Assembly: GCF_003634555.1 (NCBI RefSeq)
Contig: NZ_RBKS01000001.1
Coordinates: forward strand, 2,728,001-2,792,000
Direction of reading: 5' to 3'
From: Frondihabitans australicus
GTDB taxonomy: Bacteria; Actinomycetota; Actinomycetes; Actinomycetales; Microbacteriaceae
DNA length: 64,000 nt
Shown here: positions 10,962 through 21,237 of the stretch, in pieces
Layout: every line of letters begins with the position of its first letter
Numbering within the stretch: position 1 is the first letter of the stretch
Notes under the pieces: model-generated
Databases searched by the model: none
Seen by the model: the letters and a program-made list of their open reading frames with translations, nothing else
Told to the model about the DNA's origin: nothing
Position numbers and translations under genes: made by a program

Positions 10962-10970
10962 TGTGGATAA
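10962..10970 (-). other. Consensus DnaA box (TTATCCACA)
   Basis: A perfect nine-base TTATCCACA reads on the minus strand in the 121-base gap between glpD and the khtT-like gene. I saw no second copy nearby, so this is not an origin. It may be a chance match or a DnaA-responsive element upstream of the antiporter operon. Confidence 0.45.
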
Positions 10971-11001
10971 CGTTCGCCGGGCTCCTGCAATTCCCGCCGG
11001 T

Positions 11002-12837
11002 TCACTCGGGCGTGCGCGGCGTCCGCTTGGCCCTCGGCGCGCGGGGCGCGGCCTTCACCGGTGCCGCTGAAGGCGCTCCGGTCGCAGGAGCAGCGGACGC
11101 CTTCACGTCGTCCTCGTCGAACCCGAACGCGATGTCCGGCGCCTCGAGCCGCACCCGGTCGGCCGACGCGTCGTCCGGCTCCAGCTGGCTCGCTCGCTCG
11201 GCGGCCACACGGGTCAGGTAGTTGCTCACCTCGCGCTCGGTCTCGGCCTCGCTCCAGCCGAGGACGCCGGCCATGAGCCTGGCCGCCACGGGGGCCGCCG
11301 AGTCGCCTCGGTCCCAGGCCTCGATCGAGATGCGGGTGCGCCGGGCGAGGACGTCCTCGAGGTGCAGGGCGCCCTCGTGCGAGGCGGCATAGACGACCTC
11401 GGCACCGAGATAGTCGTCGGCGCCGGGCAGCGGCTCGGCGAGCGAGGGGTCGTCGCGGATCAGGTCGAGGAGCTCGTCGGTGAGGGTGCCGTAGCGGTTG
11501 AGGAGGTGCTGGATCCTGACCTCGTGGAGGCCGAAGGCGCGACCGATCTTGGCGGCCTTGTTCATCGCGGCCCAGTAGCCCTCGGCGCCGAGCAGGGGGA
11601 TCTCGTGGGTGATGCTCTCCGCGATCCTGCCGTCCATCGCGGCCACGGCCTCGTCGATCGCGTCCTTGGCCATGACGCGGTACGTGGTCCACTTGCCGCC
11701 GGCGACGACCACGAGGCCCGGCACGGTGTGCGCGACGACGTGCTCGCGCGACAGCTTGGAGGTCTGGTCGGACTCGCCCGCGAGCAGCGGCCGCAGGCCC
11801 GCGTAGACGCCCTCGACGTCGTCGCGCGTGAGCGGCACGGCGAGCACCCGGTTCACGTGCTCGAGCAGATAGTCGATGTCGGCGGCGGTCGCGGCCGGGT
11901 GCCCCGTGTCGAGGTTCCAGTCGGTGTCGGTGGTGCCGACGAGCCAGTGGCGACCCCACGGGATCACGAAGAGCACGCTCTTCTCGGTGCGCAGGATCAT
12001 GCCCATCTTCGACTGGAACCGATCGCGCGGGATCACGAGGTGGACGCCCTTCGACGCCCGCACCTTGAACTGCCCGCGCGAGCCGACCATTGCCTGCGTG
12101 TCGTCGGTCCAGACGCCGGTGGCGTTGACGACCTGCTTGGCCCGGATGTCGAACCGCTCGCCGGTCTGGATGTCATGCGCGTGCACGCCGACGACCCGCT
12201 CCCCCTCCTTGAGGAACCCCTCGACGCGCACGCGGCTCATCGCGTGGGCGCCGTAGCTCGACGCGGTGCGGGCGAGCGACGCGACATAGCGGGCGTCGTC
12301 GACCTGCGCGTCGTAGTAGGTCATGCCGCCGACGAGGGCGTCCTTCGACAGGCTCGGGATCGACCGCAGCACCTGCCCCTTGGTGAGGTGACGGTGGTGC
12401 GGCACACCGGGCGGGCGGCCGCCCGACCAGCTGAAGAGGTCGTACAGCAGCATGCCGGCGCCGATGTAGAGGCGCTCGATCACGCGCTTGTTGAGCGGGT
12501 AGAGGAACCGCACCGGCTTCACCAGGTGCGGGGCGATGCGCTGCAGCAGGAGCCCGCGCTCGATCAGCGCCTCCCGCACGAGCGCGAAGTTCAGCTGCTC
12601 GAGGTACCGAATGCCGCCGTGCACCAGCTTCGACGAGCGGCTCGACGTGCCCGACCCCCAGTCGCGTGCCTCGACGATGCCGACGCTCAGACCGCGCGTC
12701 ACCGCGTCGAGGGCGCAGCCCGTGCCGACGATGCCCCCGCCGATCACGAGCACGTCGAGTTCTTTTGACTTCAGGGCCTCGAGGGCGGCCTCGCGTTCCG
12801 CCGGGCCGATCTTGGTCGAGATGGACGATGATGCCAT
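11002..12837 (-). CDS. glpD: Glycerol-3-phosphate dehydrogenase, FAD-dependent
   Basis: 611 residues. The ATG at 12837 is preceded by AGGGAG at a good distance; the longer open frame to 12891 is not needed. The Rossmann FAD site VLVIGGGIVGTGCALDA lies near residues 30-46, with SSRSSKLVHGGIRYLE after it, and a DAO C-terminal domain. It oxidises sn-glycerol-3-phosphate to dihydroxyacetone phosphate at the membrane, passing electrons to quinone. Odd: the last 60 or so residues (acidic, then Ala/Pro/Arg-rich, ending PRAKRTPRTPE) extend beyond the usual GlpD end and look disordered. Confidence 0.95.
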   Translation of the reverse strand: MASSSISTKIGPAEREAALEALKSKELDVLVIGGGIVGTGCALDAVTRGLSVGIVEARDWGSGTSSRSSKLVHGGIRYLEQLNFALVREALIERGLLLQRIAPHLVKPVRFLYPLNKRVIERLYIGAGMLLYDLFSWSGGRPPGVPHHRHLTKGQVLRSIPSLSKDALVGGMTYYDAQVDDARYVASLARTASSYGAHAMSRVRVEGFLKEGERVVGVHAHDIQTGERFDIRAKQVVNATGVWTDDTQAMVGSRGQFKVRASKGVHLVIPRDRFQSKMGMILRTEKSVLFVIPWGRHWLVGTTDTDWNLDTGHPAATAADIDYLLEHVNRVLAVPLTRDDVEGVYAGLRPLLAGESDQTSKLSREHVVAHTVPGLVVVAGGKWTTYRVMAKDAIDEAVAAMDGRIAESITHEIPLLGAEGYWAAMNKAAKIGRAFGLHEVRIQHLLNRYGTLTDELLDLIRDDPSLAEPLPGADDYLGAEVVYAASHEGALHLEDVLARRTRISIEAWDRGDSAAPVAARLMAGVLGWSEAETEREVSNYLTRVAAERASQLEPDDASADRVRLEAPDIAFGFDEDDVKASAAPATGAPSAAPVKAAPRAPRAKRTPRTPE

Positions 12838-12916
12838 GGCGCGCTCCCTGGACGAAGGCGGGTCGACGGCTCCTGTGCCGTCGCGCCCCATTCAACGCCT
12901 GGTTCGCGCGGTGCGC

Positions 12917-14038
12917 CTAGTGCGGGTGGTACGGGGCGACGACGACCTCGACCTTCTGGAACTCCTTGAGGTCGCTGTAACCGGTGGTCGCCATCGAGCG
13001 GCGGAGCGCGCCCATGAGGTTTGCGGTGCCGTTCGTCGTCGGAGCGGGGCCGTAGAGGATGTTCTCGAGGGTGCCCGTCGAGCCGACGTGCACCCGACGA
13101 CCGCGGGGAAGCTCGGGGTGGTGCGCCTCGGCGCCCCAGTGGAAGCCGCCGCCGGGCACGTCGGTCGCTCGCGCCAGGGCCGCGCCGAGCATGACCGCGT
13201 CGGCGCCCGTCGCGATGGCCTTGACCATGTCGCCGGAGGTGCCGAGGCCGCCGTCGGCGATGACGTGCACGTAGCGCCCGCCCGACTCGTCGAGGTAGTC
13301 GCGCCGGGCTCCTGCGACATCGGCGACCGCCGTGGCCATCGGCGCGTGGATGCCGAGCGACGCCCGCGTGGTTGACGCCGCGCCGCCGCCGAAGCCGACG
13401 AGCACGCCGGCCGCGCCGGTGCGCATGAGGTGGAGGGCCGCGGTGTAGGTCGAGGCGCCGCCGACGATGACCGGCACGTCGAGCTCGTAGATGAACTTCT
13501 TGAGGTTGAGCGGCTCGGTGTTCTTGGAGACGTGCTCGGCCGACACCGTGGTGCCGCGGATGACGAAGACGTCGACGCCGGCGTCGACGACCGTCTGGTA
13601 GAGGTCTTGCGTGCGCTGCGGGCTGAGCGCGCCGGCCACGACCACGCCGGCGGCGCGGATCTCGGCCAGGCGGGCGGTCACGAGGTCGGGGCGGATCGGC
13701 GCCTTGTAGATCTCCTGCATGCGGGTCGTGGCGACGTCGTCGGGCAGGCCGCGGATCTCGGCGAGGACCGACTCGGCGTCTTCGTAGCGAGTCCAGACGC
13801 CCTCGAGGTCGAGCACGCCGAGGCCGCCGAGCTGACCGAAGCGGATGGCCGTGGCCGGGCTCATCACGGAGTCCATGGGAGCTGCGATGATCGGCGTCTC
13901 GAACTGGAACGCGTCGATCGACCACCCGACGTGGACGTCGTGGGGATCGCGAGTGCGGCGCGACGGGACGATCGCGATGTCGTCGAATGCGTACGCTCTG
14001 CGGGCGCGCTTGCCGACGCCGATCTCTACCTCAGTCAC
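12917..14038 (-). CDS. guaB3: GuaB3 family IMP dehydrogenase-related protein, catalytic Cys replaced
   Basis: 373 residues, a single TIM barrel without CBS domains. FETPIIAAPMDSVMSP and GADAVMLGAALARA match the IMPDH/GMPR superfamily. In the loop that holds the catalytic cysteine of IMPDH (GPGSICTTR in the neighbouring GuaB2) this protein reads GGGAASTTR, so serine stands in for cysteine. GuaB3 proteins are widespread in Actinobacteria beside guaB2, and their role is poorly known. The barrel fold and phosphate-binding glycines are kept, so it may bind a nucleotide without IMPDH chemistry. It is 33 bases downstream of guaB2 and likely in one transcript. Confidence 0.9.
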   Translation of the reverse strand: MTEVEIGVGKRARRAYAFDDIAIVPSRRTRDPHDVHVGWSIDAFQFETPIIAAPMDSVMSPATAIRFGQLGGLGVLDLEGVWTRYEDAESVLAEIRGLPDDVATTRMQEIYKAPIRPDLVTARLAEIRAAGVVVAGALSPQRTQDLYQTVVDAGVDVFVIRGTTVSAEHVSKNTEPLNLKKFIYELDVPVIVGGASTYTAALHLMRTGAAGVLVGFGGGAASTTRASLGIHAPMATAVADVAGARRDYLDESGGRYVHVIADGGLGTSGDMVKAIATGADAVMLGAALARATDVPGGGFHWGAEAHHPELPRGRRVHVGSTGTLENILYGPAPTTNGTANLMGALRRSMATTGYSDLKEFQKVEVVVAPYHPH

Positions 14039-14071
14039 GCACCAACCCTACCGGCTCGGCCGGAGGCGGAC

Positions 14072-15643
<1,572 letters not shown>

Positions 15644-15660
15644 ACTCAGACGCGTGGAAA

Positions 15661-16212
15661 CTATTCCCCCTCGTCGGGCTCCAGAATCCGCTGGAACAGC
15701 ACGTGGTCCTGCCACCGCCCGGCGATCTTCACGTAGGCCTGAGCTACGCCGATCGGCGTGAAGCCGTTGCGACGCAGGACGCCCTGCGACGCGGCGTTGT
15801 GCAGCAGCGTCGCGGCCTGGACGCGATGGAGGCCCAGTTCATCGCGGGCGACGACGAGCGCGGCCCCGACCGCCGCCGACATCACGCCCGACCCGGCGAG
15901 CTCGCCGTCGATCCAGTACCCCAGGGTGGCGCTCTGCGAGACGCCGCGGGCGATCCCCGTGAGGTTCACGCGGCCGACGATTCGTTCGTGCTGCTCGAGG
16001 ACGAGCGGCAGAGACGATCCTGCGTCACGATCGAACAGCGCGCGTTCGATCTCGACGCCCTGCTGGGCCTCGGTGAAGAACTCGATCGGCCGGGCCGGCT
16101 CCCACGGCGCCAGGCGCTCGCGGTTGCGCGTGTACGCGTCGGCGAGCGGGCCAGCGTCGTCGAGGTCGAGAGGGCGGAGGGTCACCCCGCGGGGCAGGTC
16201 GAAGGTGCTCAC
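15661..16212 (-). CDS. GNAT family N-acetyltransferase (RimJ/RimL type)
   Basis: 183 residues. The start LRPLDLDDAGPLADAYTRNRERLAPWEP and the C-terminal ASQGVLRRNGFTPIG follow the RimJ/RimL (Acetyltransf_3) subgroup, with HERIVGRVNLTGI forming the central strand pair. It should transfer acetyl from acetyl-CoA to an amine; substrates in this subgroup are protein N-termini or small molecules and cannot be told from sequence. It is monocistronic or precedes nothing obvious. Confidence 0.85.
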   Translation of the reverse strand: MSTFDLPRGVTLRPLDLDDAGPLADAYTRNRERLAPWEPARPIEFFTEAQQGVEIERALFDRDAGSSLPLVLEQHERIVGRVNLTGIARGVSQSATLGYWIDGELAGSGVMSAAVGAALVVARDELGLHRVQAATLLHNAASQGVLRRNGFTPIGVAQAYVKIAGRWQDHVLFQRILEPDEGE

Positions 16213-16307
16213 GGAGCGACCCTAATCGCTGCGGCCAGGCGCGTGAGATGCAAGGCGGAGGAGCCGGTCAATGGCGGAGCCATGACCGGCGACGACAACG
16301 CCGCAGG

Positions 16308-17069
16308 TCACGTGCCTGGTCGCAGCGAGGCGGCGAGGGTCTCCCCCCACGCGTCGTGCATCGTCTTCCACGAGAACATCTCCTTGATGAACATGTCGCC
16401 GATGCGCCAGGTGGGGAAGGGCACGTAGCTGAGGCCCGGCAGGTGGTCGGCGACGTCGGCGCTGGCGGCGTTGAGCCTGTCGACGCGCTGGTTGATGATG
16501 CGGCGGGCCGTGGGGTTGATCGGGCGGAAGTCGGAGAGCGGCGGGATGCCCGAGACCACGACGCGCGGGGCGCGGAGACCGGACTCGGCCTGAATCCTGC
16601 GCACCACCGTCTCGAGCTGGGCCGCCCAGCGCTCGGGGCTCGTCGACAGCAGCACGTCGGGGATGCCCAGCAGGAGGAAGGCGACCTCGGCGCCCTGGGC
16701 GCCGTACGAGGTGCGGTGCGCCAGCTTCTTCATGGTGAGGTCGGGCTCGGCCACGATCGACCACTCCGCGCCGCGGCCGGAGTCGACGGCGATGTGCTCG
16801 GCGGCCCGCGTGACGACGGTGAGGCCGTGGCTCAGGACCCCGTGGCCCGACGCGGCGACGTCGCCGACGAAGAGCATGCGCAGGGGGTCGACGCCGTCGA
16901 TGTGCGAGACCAGGGCGTCTCGCGGGTAGAGATTGCGGCGCACCTCGAGCTGGTAGAGGGCGAACGAGATGAGCAGCAGGGGTCGACCGAGCGTCAGGAG
17001 AGCGGCGGTCAGGCGTCGACGTGCCGGGGGCGTCGGCCGCGCTTCGGGAGGCGTTGACATCGTGACCAT
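16308..17069 (-). CDS. SGNH/GDSL hydrolase-like protein with degenerate catalytic blocks
   Basis: 253 residues. An N-terminal hydrophobic stretch (about 20-40) may be a signal anchor. LRMLFVGDVAASGHGV aligns with SGNH block I but has GDV where the catalytic serine GDS is expected; LLLGIPDVL sits where block III GxND is expected, with no asparagine; and TMHDAWGETLA keeps a histidine of block V but lacks the Asp three residues before it. The fold is therefore recognisable but standard esterase chemistry is doubtful. Substrate unknown. It is separated from groES by a terminator. Confidence 0.65.
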   Translation of the reverse strand: MVTMSTPPEARPTPPARRRLTAALLTLGRPLLLISFALYQLEVRRNLYPRDALVSHIDGVDPLRMLFVGDVAASGHGVLSHGLTVVTRAAEHIAVDSGRGAEWSIVAEPDLTMKKLAHRTSYGAQGAEVAFLLLGIPDVLLSTSPERWAAQLETVVRRIQAESGLRAPRVVVSGIPPLSDFRPINPTARRIINQRVDRLNAASADVADHLPGLSYVPFPTWRIGDMFIKEMFSWKTMHDAWGETLAASLRPGT

Positions 17070-17152
17070 CGTGGCAGAGACGACACCTGCCGCACAGCAT
17101 TGATTGTCCGCAAAACGGGGGACATGCCGCGACGGGCCCCGTGAGACGCCGA

Positions 17153-17183
17153 AAGGCCCCGTCTCACGAGGAGACGGGGCCTT
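17153..17183 (-). terminator. Intrinsic terminator after groES
   Basis: Perfect 13-bp stem AAGGCCCCGTCTC / GAGACGGGGCCTT with an ACGAG loop, about 40 bases past the groES stop. It shows that groES is transcribed without groEL. Confidence 0.85.
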
Positions 17184-17221
17184 CGAGGTGCCGGTCGAGA
17201 CCGGCGCCGGAGAGCCTGTGG

Positions 17222-17518
17222 CTACTTGACGACGACCGCGAGGACGTCGCGGGCCGAGAGCACGAGCAGGTCTTCACCGGCGTACTTGACCTCGGTGCCG
17301 CCGTACTTCGAGTAGATCACCTTGTCGCCGACGGCGACGTCGAGCGGGATGCGGTTGCCGTTGTCGTCGACGCGGCCGGGGCCCACCGCCACGACCTCGC
17401 CCTCCTGGGGCTTCTCCTTGGCGGTGTCGGGGATCACGAGGCCCGACGCAGTGGTCTGCTCGGCCTCGACCTGACGGATGACGATGCGATCTTCGAGCGG
17501 CTTGATGTTGACCGACAC
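17222..17518 (-). CDS. groES: Co-chaperonin GroES
   Basis: 98 residues from a GTG start preceded by AAGAGG. Complete Cpn10 sequence: [14 protein letters not shown] at the N-terminus, the mobile loop [15 protein letters not shown], and [17 protein letters not shown] at the C-terminus. It caps the GroEL ring in ATP-driven protein folding. No groEL follows; in many Actinobacteria the groEL genes lie partly or wholly elsewhere. Two CIRCE operators upstream point to HrcA repression relieved by heat. Confidence 0.97.
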   Translation of the reverse strand: MSVNIKPLEDRIVIRQVEAEQTTASGLVIPDTAKEKPQEGEVVAVGPGRVDDNGNRIPLDVAVGDKVIYSKYGGTEVKYAGEDLLVLSARDVLAVVVK

Positions 17519-17563
17519 GGTTGACCTCTTCTTTCTCACAAAGCGGCGACAGTATGTCTGTGG

Positions 17564-17590
17564 TTGGCACTGCACGTGTGCGAGTGCCAG
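17564..17590 (-). promoter_or_regulatory. CIRCE operator 1 (HrcA site), one mismatch
   Basis: Nine-base arms with a nine-base spacer: CTGGCACTC, GCACACGTG, then CAGTGCCAA on the minus strand. One base in the second arm departs from perfect symmetry. It covers the start region of transcription downstream of the putative groES promoter. Confidence 0.85.
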
Positions 17591-17594
17591 GTCA

Positions 17595-17623
17595 ACTGTA
17601 GGGCCCCGTTGGCACTCGGTCAA
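17595..17623 (-). promoter_or_regulatory. Putative groES promoter
   Basis: TTGACC (17618-17623) and TACAGT (17595-17600) on the minus strand are separated by exactly 17 bases. The -35 hexamer and spacer lie within CIRCE operator 2, which is how HrcA would exclude RNA polymerase. Confidence 0.7.
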
Positions 17624-17635
17624 TCCGAGTGCCAG
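17609..17635 (-). promoter_or_regulatory. CIRCE operator 2 (HrcA site), perfect
   Basis: CTGGCACTC, nine-base spacer, GAGTGCCAA: a perfect inverted repeat matching the CIRCE consensus. Its right edge is 28 bases before the start of the divergent methyltransferase gene, so it could influence that gene too. Confidence 0.92.
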
Positions 17636-17662
17636 GACCGTCACGGGTGTCACCATGGAGGC

Positions 17663-18850
17663 ATGGACACCGCAGAGCTCCGCGAGCTCCTCACGCCCGA
17701 CGGCCTCCGGCTGCTCGACTCCCTGCCGCCCTTCGACGAACGGGCCGACGTCGTCGCCGAGGTGTCGAGGCTGCGCAAGCAGGGCCACGCGCCGGAGCTC
17801 GTCGCGGCCGTCCTCACGCAGGCCAGGCTGAGGGCCCGCGGCGTCGCGAAGTTCGGCGAGTTCGCGTCGCGCATGCTCTTCACCGAGGCCGGGCTGGAGC
17901 AGGCGACGCGTCTGCCGGTCGCCTCGTCGCACGCCGGCCGCTACCGCCGCGCCGGCGTCTCCCGCGTGGCCGACCTCGGCTGCGGCATCGGCGGCGACGC
18001 GATGGCCTTCGCAGCCCTCGAGCTCGGCGTGCTCGCGGTCGATCGCGACGAGGTCACCGCCGCCATCGCGACGTACAACCTCGCACCCTGGCCGGCCGCC
18101 TCGGTCGAGCTCGGCGACGCGAGCGAGGTGCCGCTCGACGGCGTGGACGCGGTGTTCCTCGACCCGGCGCGTCGCACGGCCGGGCATCAGGCCACGAGCA
18201 GGCTGCAGGATCCTGCGCAGTGGTCGCCCTCCCTCGACGTGGCGTTCGGGTTCGCCGAGCGGATGCCGACCGGCGTGAAGCTCGGCCCCGGAGTCGACCG
18301 CGACCTGCTGCCCGACGACGCGGAGTGCCAGTGGATCTCGGTCGACCGCTCGGTGGTCGAGGTCGGCGTGTGGTTCGGCGACCTCGCCAGGCCGGGCGTG
18401 CGGCGCTCGGCGCTCGTGTTCGGGCCGTCGGGCCCGGCGGAGATGAGCGCGGCCGGAGACACCGAGGACGTCGAGGTCGGCGACCTCGACGAGTACCTCT
18501 ACGAGCCCGACGGCTCCGTGATCCGCGCCAGGCTGATCGGCGACCTGGCCCGGCAGCTCGAGGCGACCACGATCAGTCGCGACATCGCCTATCTGACGGC
18601 GCCGACGGCCGAGCAGACGCCGTTCGCGCAGTGCTTCCGAGTCGTCGAGACGTTCCCCCTCGACGAGAAGCGACTGCGGCAGGAGCTGCGGGCTCGCGGC
18701 ATCGGGCGGGTCGAGATCAAGAAGCGCGGCGTCGACATCGATCCCGCCGTCTTCCGGAAGAGACTGCAACTCGCCGGCAGCAACGAGGCGACGCTGGTGC
18801 TCACCCGGGTCGCCGGGCGGCACACGGCGCTGCTCTGCGAGCGGGTCTGA
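17663..18850 (+). CDS. THUMP-like class I SAM-dependent methyltransferase
   Basis: 395 residues from an ATG preceded by [20 protein letters not shown] (about residues 103-118) is the SAM-binding motif [10 protein letters not shown] is a DPAR-type motif IV resembling the DPPR/DPAR of RNA and trimethylguanosine methyltransferases. The C-terminal part (about 300-395, including [17 protein letters not shown]) matches the THUMP-like domain attached to these enzymes in Actinobacteria. An RNA or small-molecule substrate is likely but unknown. It diverges from groES, with CIRCE operator 2 between. Confidence 0.82.
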   Translation: MDTAELRELLTPDGLRLLDSLPPFDERADVVAEVSRLRKQGHAPELVAAVLTQARLRARGVAKFGEFASRMLFTEAGLEQATRLPVASSHAGRYRRAGVSRVADLGCGIGGDAMAFAALELGVLAVDRDEVTAAIATYNLAPWPAASVELGDASEVPLDGVDAVFLDPARRTAGHQATSRLQDPAQWSPSLDVAFGFAERMPTGVKLGPGVDRDLLPDDAECQWISVDRSVVEVGVWFGDLARPGVRRSALVFGPSGPAEMSAAGDTEDVEVGDLDEYLYEPDGSVIRARLIGDLARQLEATTISRDIAYLTAPTAEQTPFAQCFRVVETFPLDEKRLRQELRARGIGRVEIKKRGVDIDPAVFRKRLQLAGSNEATLVLTRVAGRHTALLCERV

Positions 18851-18856
18851 CCCGAG

Positions 18857-18891
18857 GCCCCGGCGGCCGCGTGCTTCGCGTGCGCGCCGGG
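18857..18891. terminator. Possible terminator between converging genes
   Basis: A GC-only region reads CCCCGGCG ... CGCCGGGG around a GCTTCGC loop, located between the ends of two converging genes. The stem is imperfect and no T tract is present on either side. Confidence 0.4.
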
Positions 18892-18901
18892 GCGGCCGGG
18901 G

Positions 18902-19663
18902 TCAGTTGCCGTAGGTGCTGTTCTGGAAGCTCTGCGAGTGCGTCACCAGCACGGCGATGAAGATGATGTAGATGATGATGAACACGATCGACACGATGCC
19001 GAGGATGATGCCGGCGAGCGCCATGCCCTTGCCCGACTGACCGCTCGTCTTGATCCGGTTGCGCGCCATCACGCCGGTGATGATCGCGGCGATACCGGCC
19101 AGGCCGCCGGTGAAGAATCCTGCGATGCCGCAGATCAGGGCTGCGATGGCGAGGCCCGAGGTCGAGCCGGGCTGCGGGCCGTAGTTGTAGCCCTGCGCGC
19201 CGTAGGGGTTCGGCTGGCCGTAGGCGGGCTGCTGACCGTAGGCGGGCTGCTGGCCGCCGGGCTGCTGACCGTAGGCGGGCGGCTGCTGCCCGTAGCCCGA
19301 CTGCCCCTGCCCGTACGACGGCGTCTGCTGCCCGTACGATGGCGCCTGCTCGCCGTACGACGGCGTCTGCTGGCCGTACGACGGAGGCTGCTGCGCCGAC
19401 GACGGCTGCGAGTAGTCGGGCGTCGCCGGGTAGCTCGGCTGACCGTACGACGGAGCCTCGGGAGCCGAGGGCTCGCCGGGCGCGGAGGGCACCTCGGGGC
19501 CGGTCGGCGCGGAGGGAGCCGCAGGCGCACCGGGCGCAGGTGTCGAGTCAGGCTGCGGGGTCGAACTCGACCACGACTGCCCGAACTGGGGCGACGACTC
19601 GGGCGTACCGGAAGCGGCGTCGCTCGACGGGTTCTGGTCTTCGGGGGTCTTCTCGTCCGACAT
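18902..19663 (-). CDS. DUF4190 membrane protein with Tyr/Gly/Gln repeat region
   Basis: 253 residues from the ATG at 19663 ([14 protein letters not shown]). Residues 1-160 are disordered: first Ser/Pro/Ala-rich, then about ten short repeats around [12 protein letters not shown]. The C-terminal 90 residues have two hydrophobic helices separated by [21 protein letters not shown], which is the DUF4190 pattern. Probably an integral membrane protein with a long low-complexity tail; function unknown. It starts 15 bases past tsaD and may end the glmS-tsaD operon. Confidence 0.8.
   Translation of the reverse strand: MSDEKTPEDQNPSSDAASGTPESSPQFGQSWSSSTPQPDSTPAPGAPAAPSAPTGPEVPSAPGEPSAPEAPSYGQPSYPATPDYSQPSSAQQPPSYGQQTPSYGEQAPSYGQQTPSYGQGQSGYGQQPPAYGQQPGGQQPAYGQQPAYGQPNPYGAQGYNYGPQPGSTSGLAIAALICGIAGFFTGGLAGIAAIITGVMARNRIKTSGQSGKGMALAGIILGIVSIVFIIIYIIFIAVLVTHSQSFQNSTYGN
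19205..19450 (-). repeat. Coding tandem repeats (PxYGQQ units)
   Basis: Short imperfect repeats with the unit CCGTAsGmCGG and CTGCTG between, coding for Pro-(Ser/Ala)-Tyr-Gly-Gln-Gln in the DUF4190 protein. They are protein repeats rather than a mobile or CRISPR element. Confidence 0.75.
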
Positions 19664-19678
19664 GGCCACAGCCTACTC

Positions 19679-20734
19679 TCAGACAGCTTGCGCGCTCGTG
19701 ACCGGGAGGGTCGAGTCCGCGCCGAACGACAGCGGCGACGCCGGTCGGCCACGCGCGACGAGCTCCGCCCCCAGCGCGGCGATCATGGCGCCGTTGTCGG
19801 TGCAGAGCGACAGCGGCGGGATCCGCAGCGCGATGCCCGCCTCGGCGCAGCGCGACGCCGCGACCTCGCGCACGCGGGCGTTCGCGACCACGCCGCCGCC
19901 GAGCAGCAGTCGCGGCACCCCGAGGTCGCGGCACGCCGCCACGGCCTTCGTCAGCAGCACGTCGACGACCGCCTCGCGGAAGCTGGCGGCGACGTCGGCG
20001 GTGGGCACCTCTGCTCCTGCCGCCTCGAGCTTCTCGACATGGCGTGCGACGGCCGTCTTGAGGCCCGAGAACGAGAAGTCGTAGCGGTGCCTCTCGAGGT
20101 CTTTCGGCAGCGTGAGGCCCCGGGCGAACCTGATGGCCGCAGGATCGCCCGACGCCGCGACGCGATCGATCTGGGGGCCGCCCGGGTACGGCAGCCCCAG
20201 CAGCCGCGCGACCTTGTCGAAGGCCTCGCCGGCGGCGTCGTCGATGGTCTCGCCGAGCAGCTCGACGTCGTCGAGGAGGTCGCGCACGTGCAGCAGCGAG
20301 GTGTGCCCGCCGCTGACGAGCAGGGCGATGGTCGGCAGCTCGATGGCCGACCCGTCGTCTCGCAGCACGTCGGCGCCGACGTGCCCGACGAGGTGATTCA
20401 CGGCGTAGAGCGGCTTGCCCGCACCGAGGGCGAGCGCCTTGGCGGCACCCACGCCGACCATGAGCGCGCCGGCGAGGCCCGGCCCCGAGGTGACGGCGAT
20501 CGCGTCGACGTCGTCGAGCGCGAGCCCGGCCTCGGCGAGCGCCGCGTCGAGCGTCGGCTGCAGCGCTTCGAGGTGGGCGCGCGCGGCGATCTCGGGCACG
20601 ACGCCGCCGTAGCGGGCGTGCTCGTCCATCGACGACGCGATGACGTTGGCCAGCAGGGTGCGGCCGCGGACGATGCCGACCCCGGTCTCGTCGCAGCTCG
20701 TCTCGATGCCGAGCACCACGGGTTCGCCGCTCAT
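19679..20734 (-). CDS. tsaD: tRNA N6-threonylcarbamoyltransferase TsaD
   Basis: 351 residues. ASKHA fold with [15 protein letters not shown] at the N-terminus, the metal-binding HxxxH in [10 protein letters not shown], and [13 protein letters not shown]. It transfers the threonylcarbamoyl group from TC-AMP to A37 of tRNAs that read ANN codons, working with TsaB and TsaE encoded just upstream. ATG start overlapping the rimI stop by 4 bases. Confidence 0.97.
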   Translation of the reverse strand: MSGEPVVLGIETSCDETGVGIVRGRTLLANVIASSMDEHARYGGVVPEIAARAHLEALQPTLDAALAEAGLALDDVDAIAVTSGPGLAGALMVGVGAAKALALGAGKPLYAVNHLVGHVGADVLRDDGSAIELPTIALLVSGGHTSLLHVRDLLDDVELLGETIDDAAGEAFDKVARLLGLPYPGGPQIDRVAASGDPAAIRFARGLTLPKDLERHRYDFSFSGLKTAVARHVEKLEAAGAEVPTADVAASFREAVVDVLLTKAVAACRDLGVPRLLLGGGVVANARVREVAASRCAEAGIALRIPPLSLCTDNGAMIAALGAELVARGRPASPLSFGADSTLPVTSAQAV

Positions 20735-21237
20735 GCCGCGCCTCCTTCGGGTCGATCCGGGGCGGGGTGGCGCAGCCGCATGACGAGCGCGTCGACCCCC
20801 TCGGGCATGTAGTAGCGGGGCCTCGTGGCGATGCCCTCGAAGCCGAGCTGCTCGTAGAGCGTCTGCGCGCCGGGGTTGTCGACGCGCACCTCGAGGAACG
20901 TCTCGCGCGCCCCGCGGTCGACGGCCTCGGCGAGCAGGCGCACCATCAGGTCGCGGGCTATGCCTCGGCGGCGCGCGGCGGGCGCGACCGCAATGGTCTG
21001 GATGTCCGAGTCGGGCGAGCCGACGGGCGCGAGCATGCCGGCGTAGGCGATCACGAGCCCGGCGTCGTCGACGGCGACGAGGTAGTACGCGGTCGAGTTG
21101 GCGAGCTCGCCCGCCATGGTCTCCGGACTCCAGGCGTCGCTCACGAACACGCTCGTCTCGAGCGCCATGATCGCGTCGAGGTCCTGCGGATGCGCCCGCC
21201 TCACCGAGTAACCGGCCGTGCCGGTGTCGGCACTCAC
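20731..21237 (-). CDS. rimI: Ribosomal protein S18-alanine N-acetyltransferase RimI
   Basis: 168 residues, GNAT fold. [15 protein letters not shown] is the acetyl-CoA pyrophosphate-binding motif and [20 protein letters not shown] is the motif B region shared by RimI enzymes. Known role: N-terminal acetylation of ribosomal proteins such as S18. Its place between tsaB and tsaD, overlapping both by 4 bases, is typical in Actinobacteria, where it is sometimes fused to a tsa gene. Confidence 0.93.
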   Translation of the reverse strand: MSADTGTAGYSVRRAHPQDLDAIMALETSVFVSDAWSPETMAGELANSTAYYLVAVDDAGLVIAYAGMLAPVGSPDSDIQTIAVAPAARRRGIARDLMVRLLAEAVDRGARETFLEVRVDNPGAQTLYEQLGFEGIATRPRYYMPEGVDALVMRLRHPAPDRPEGGAA

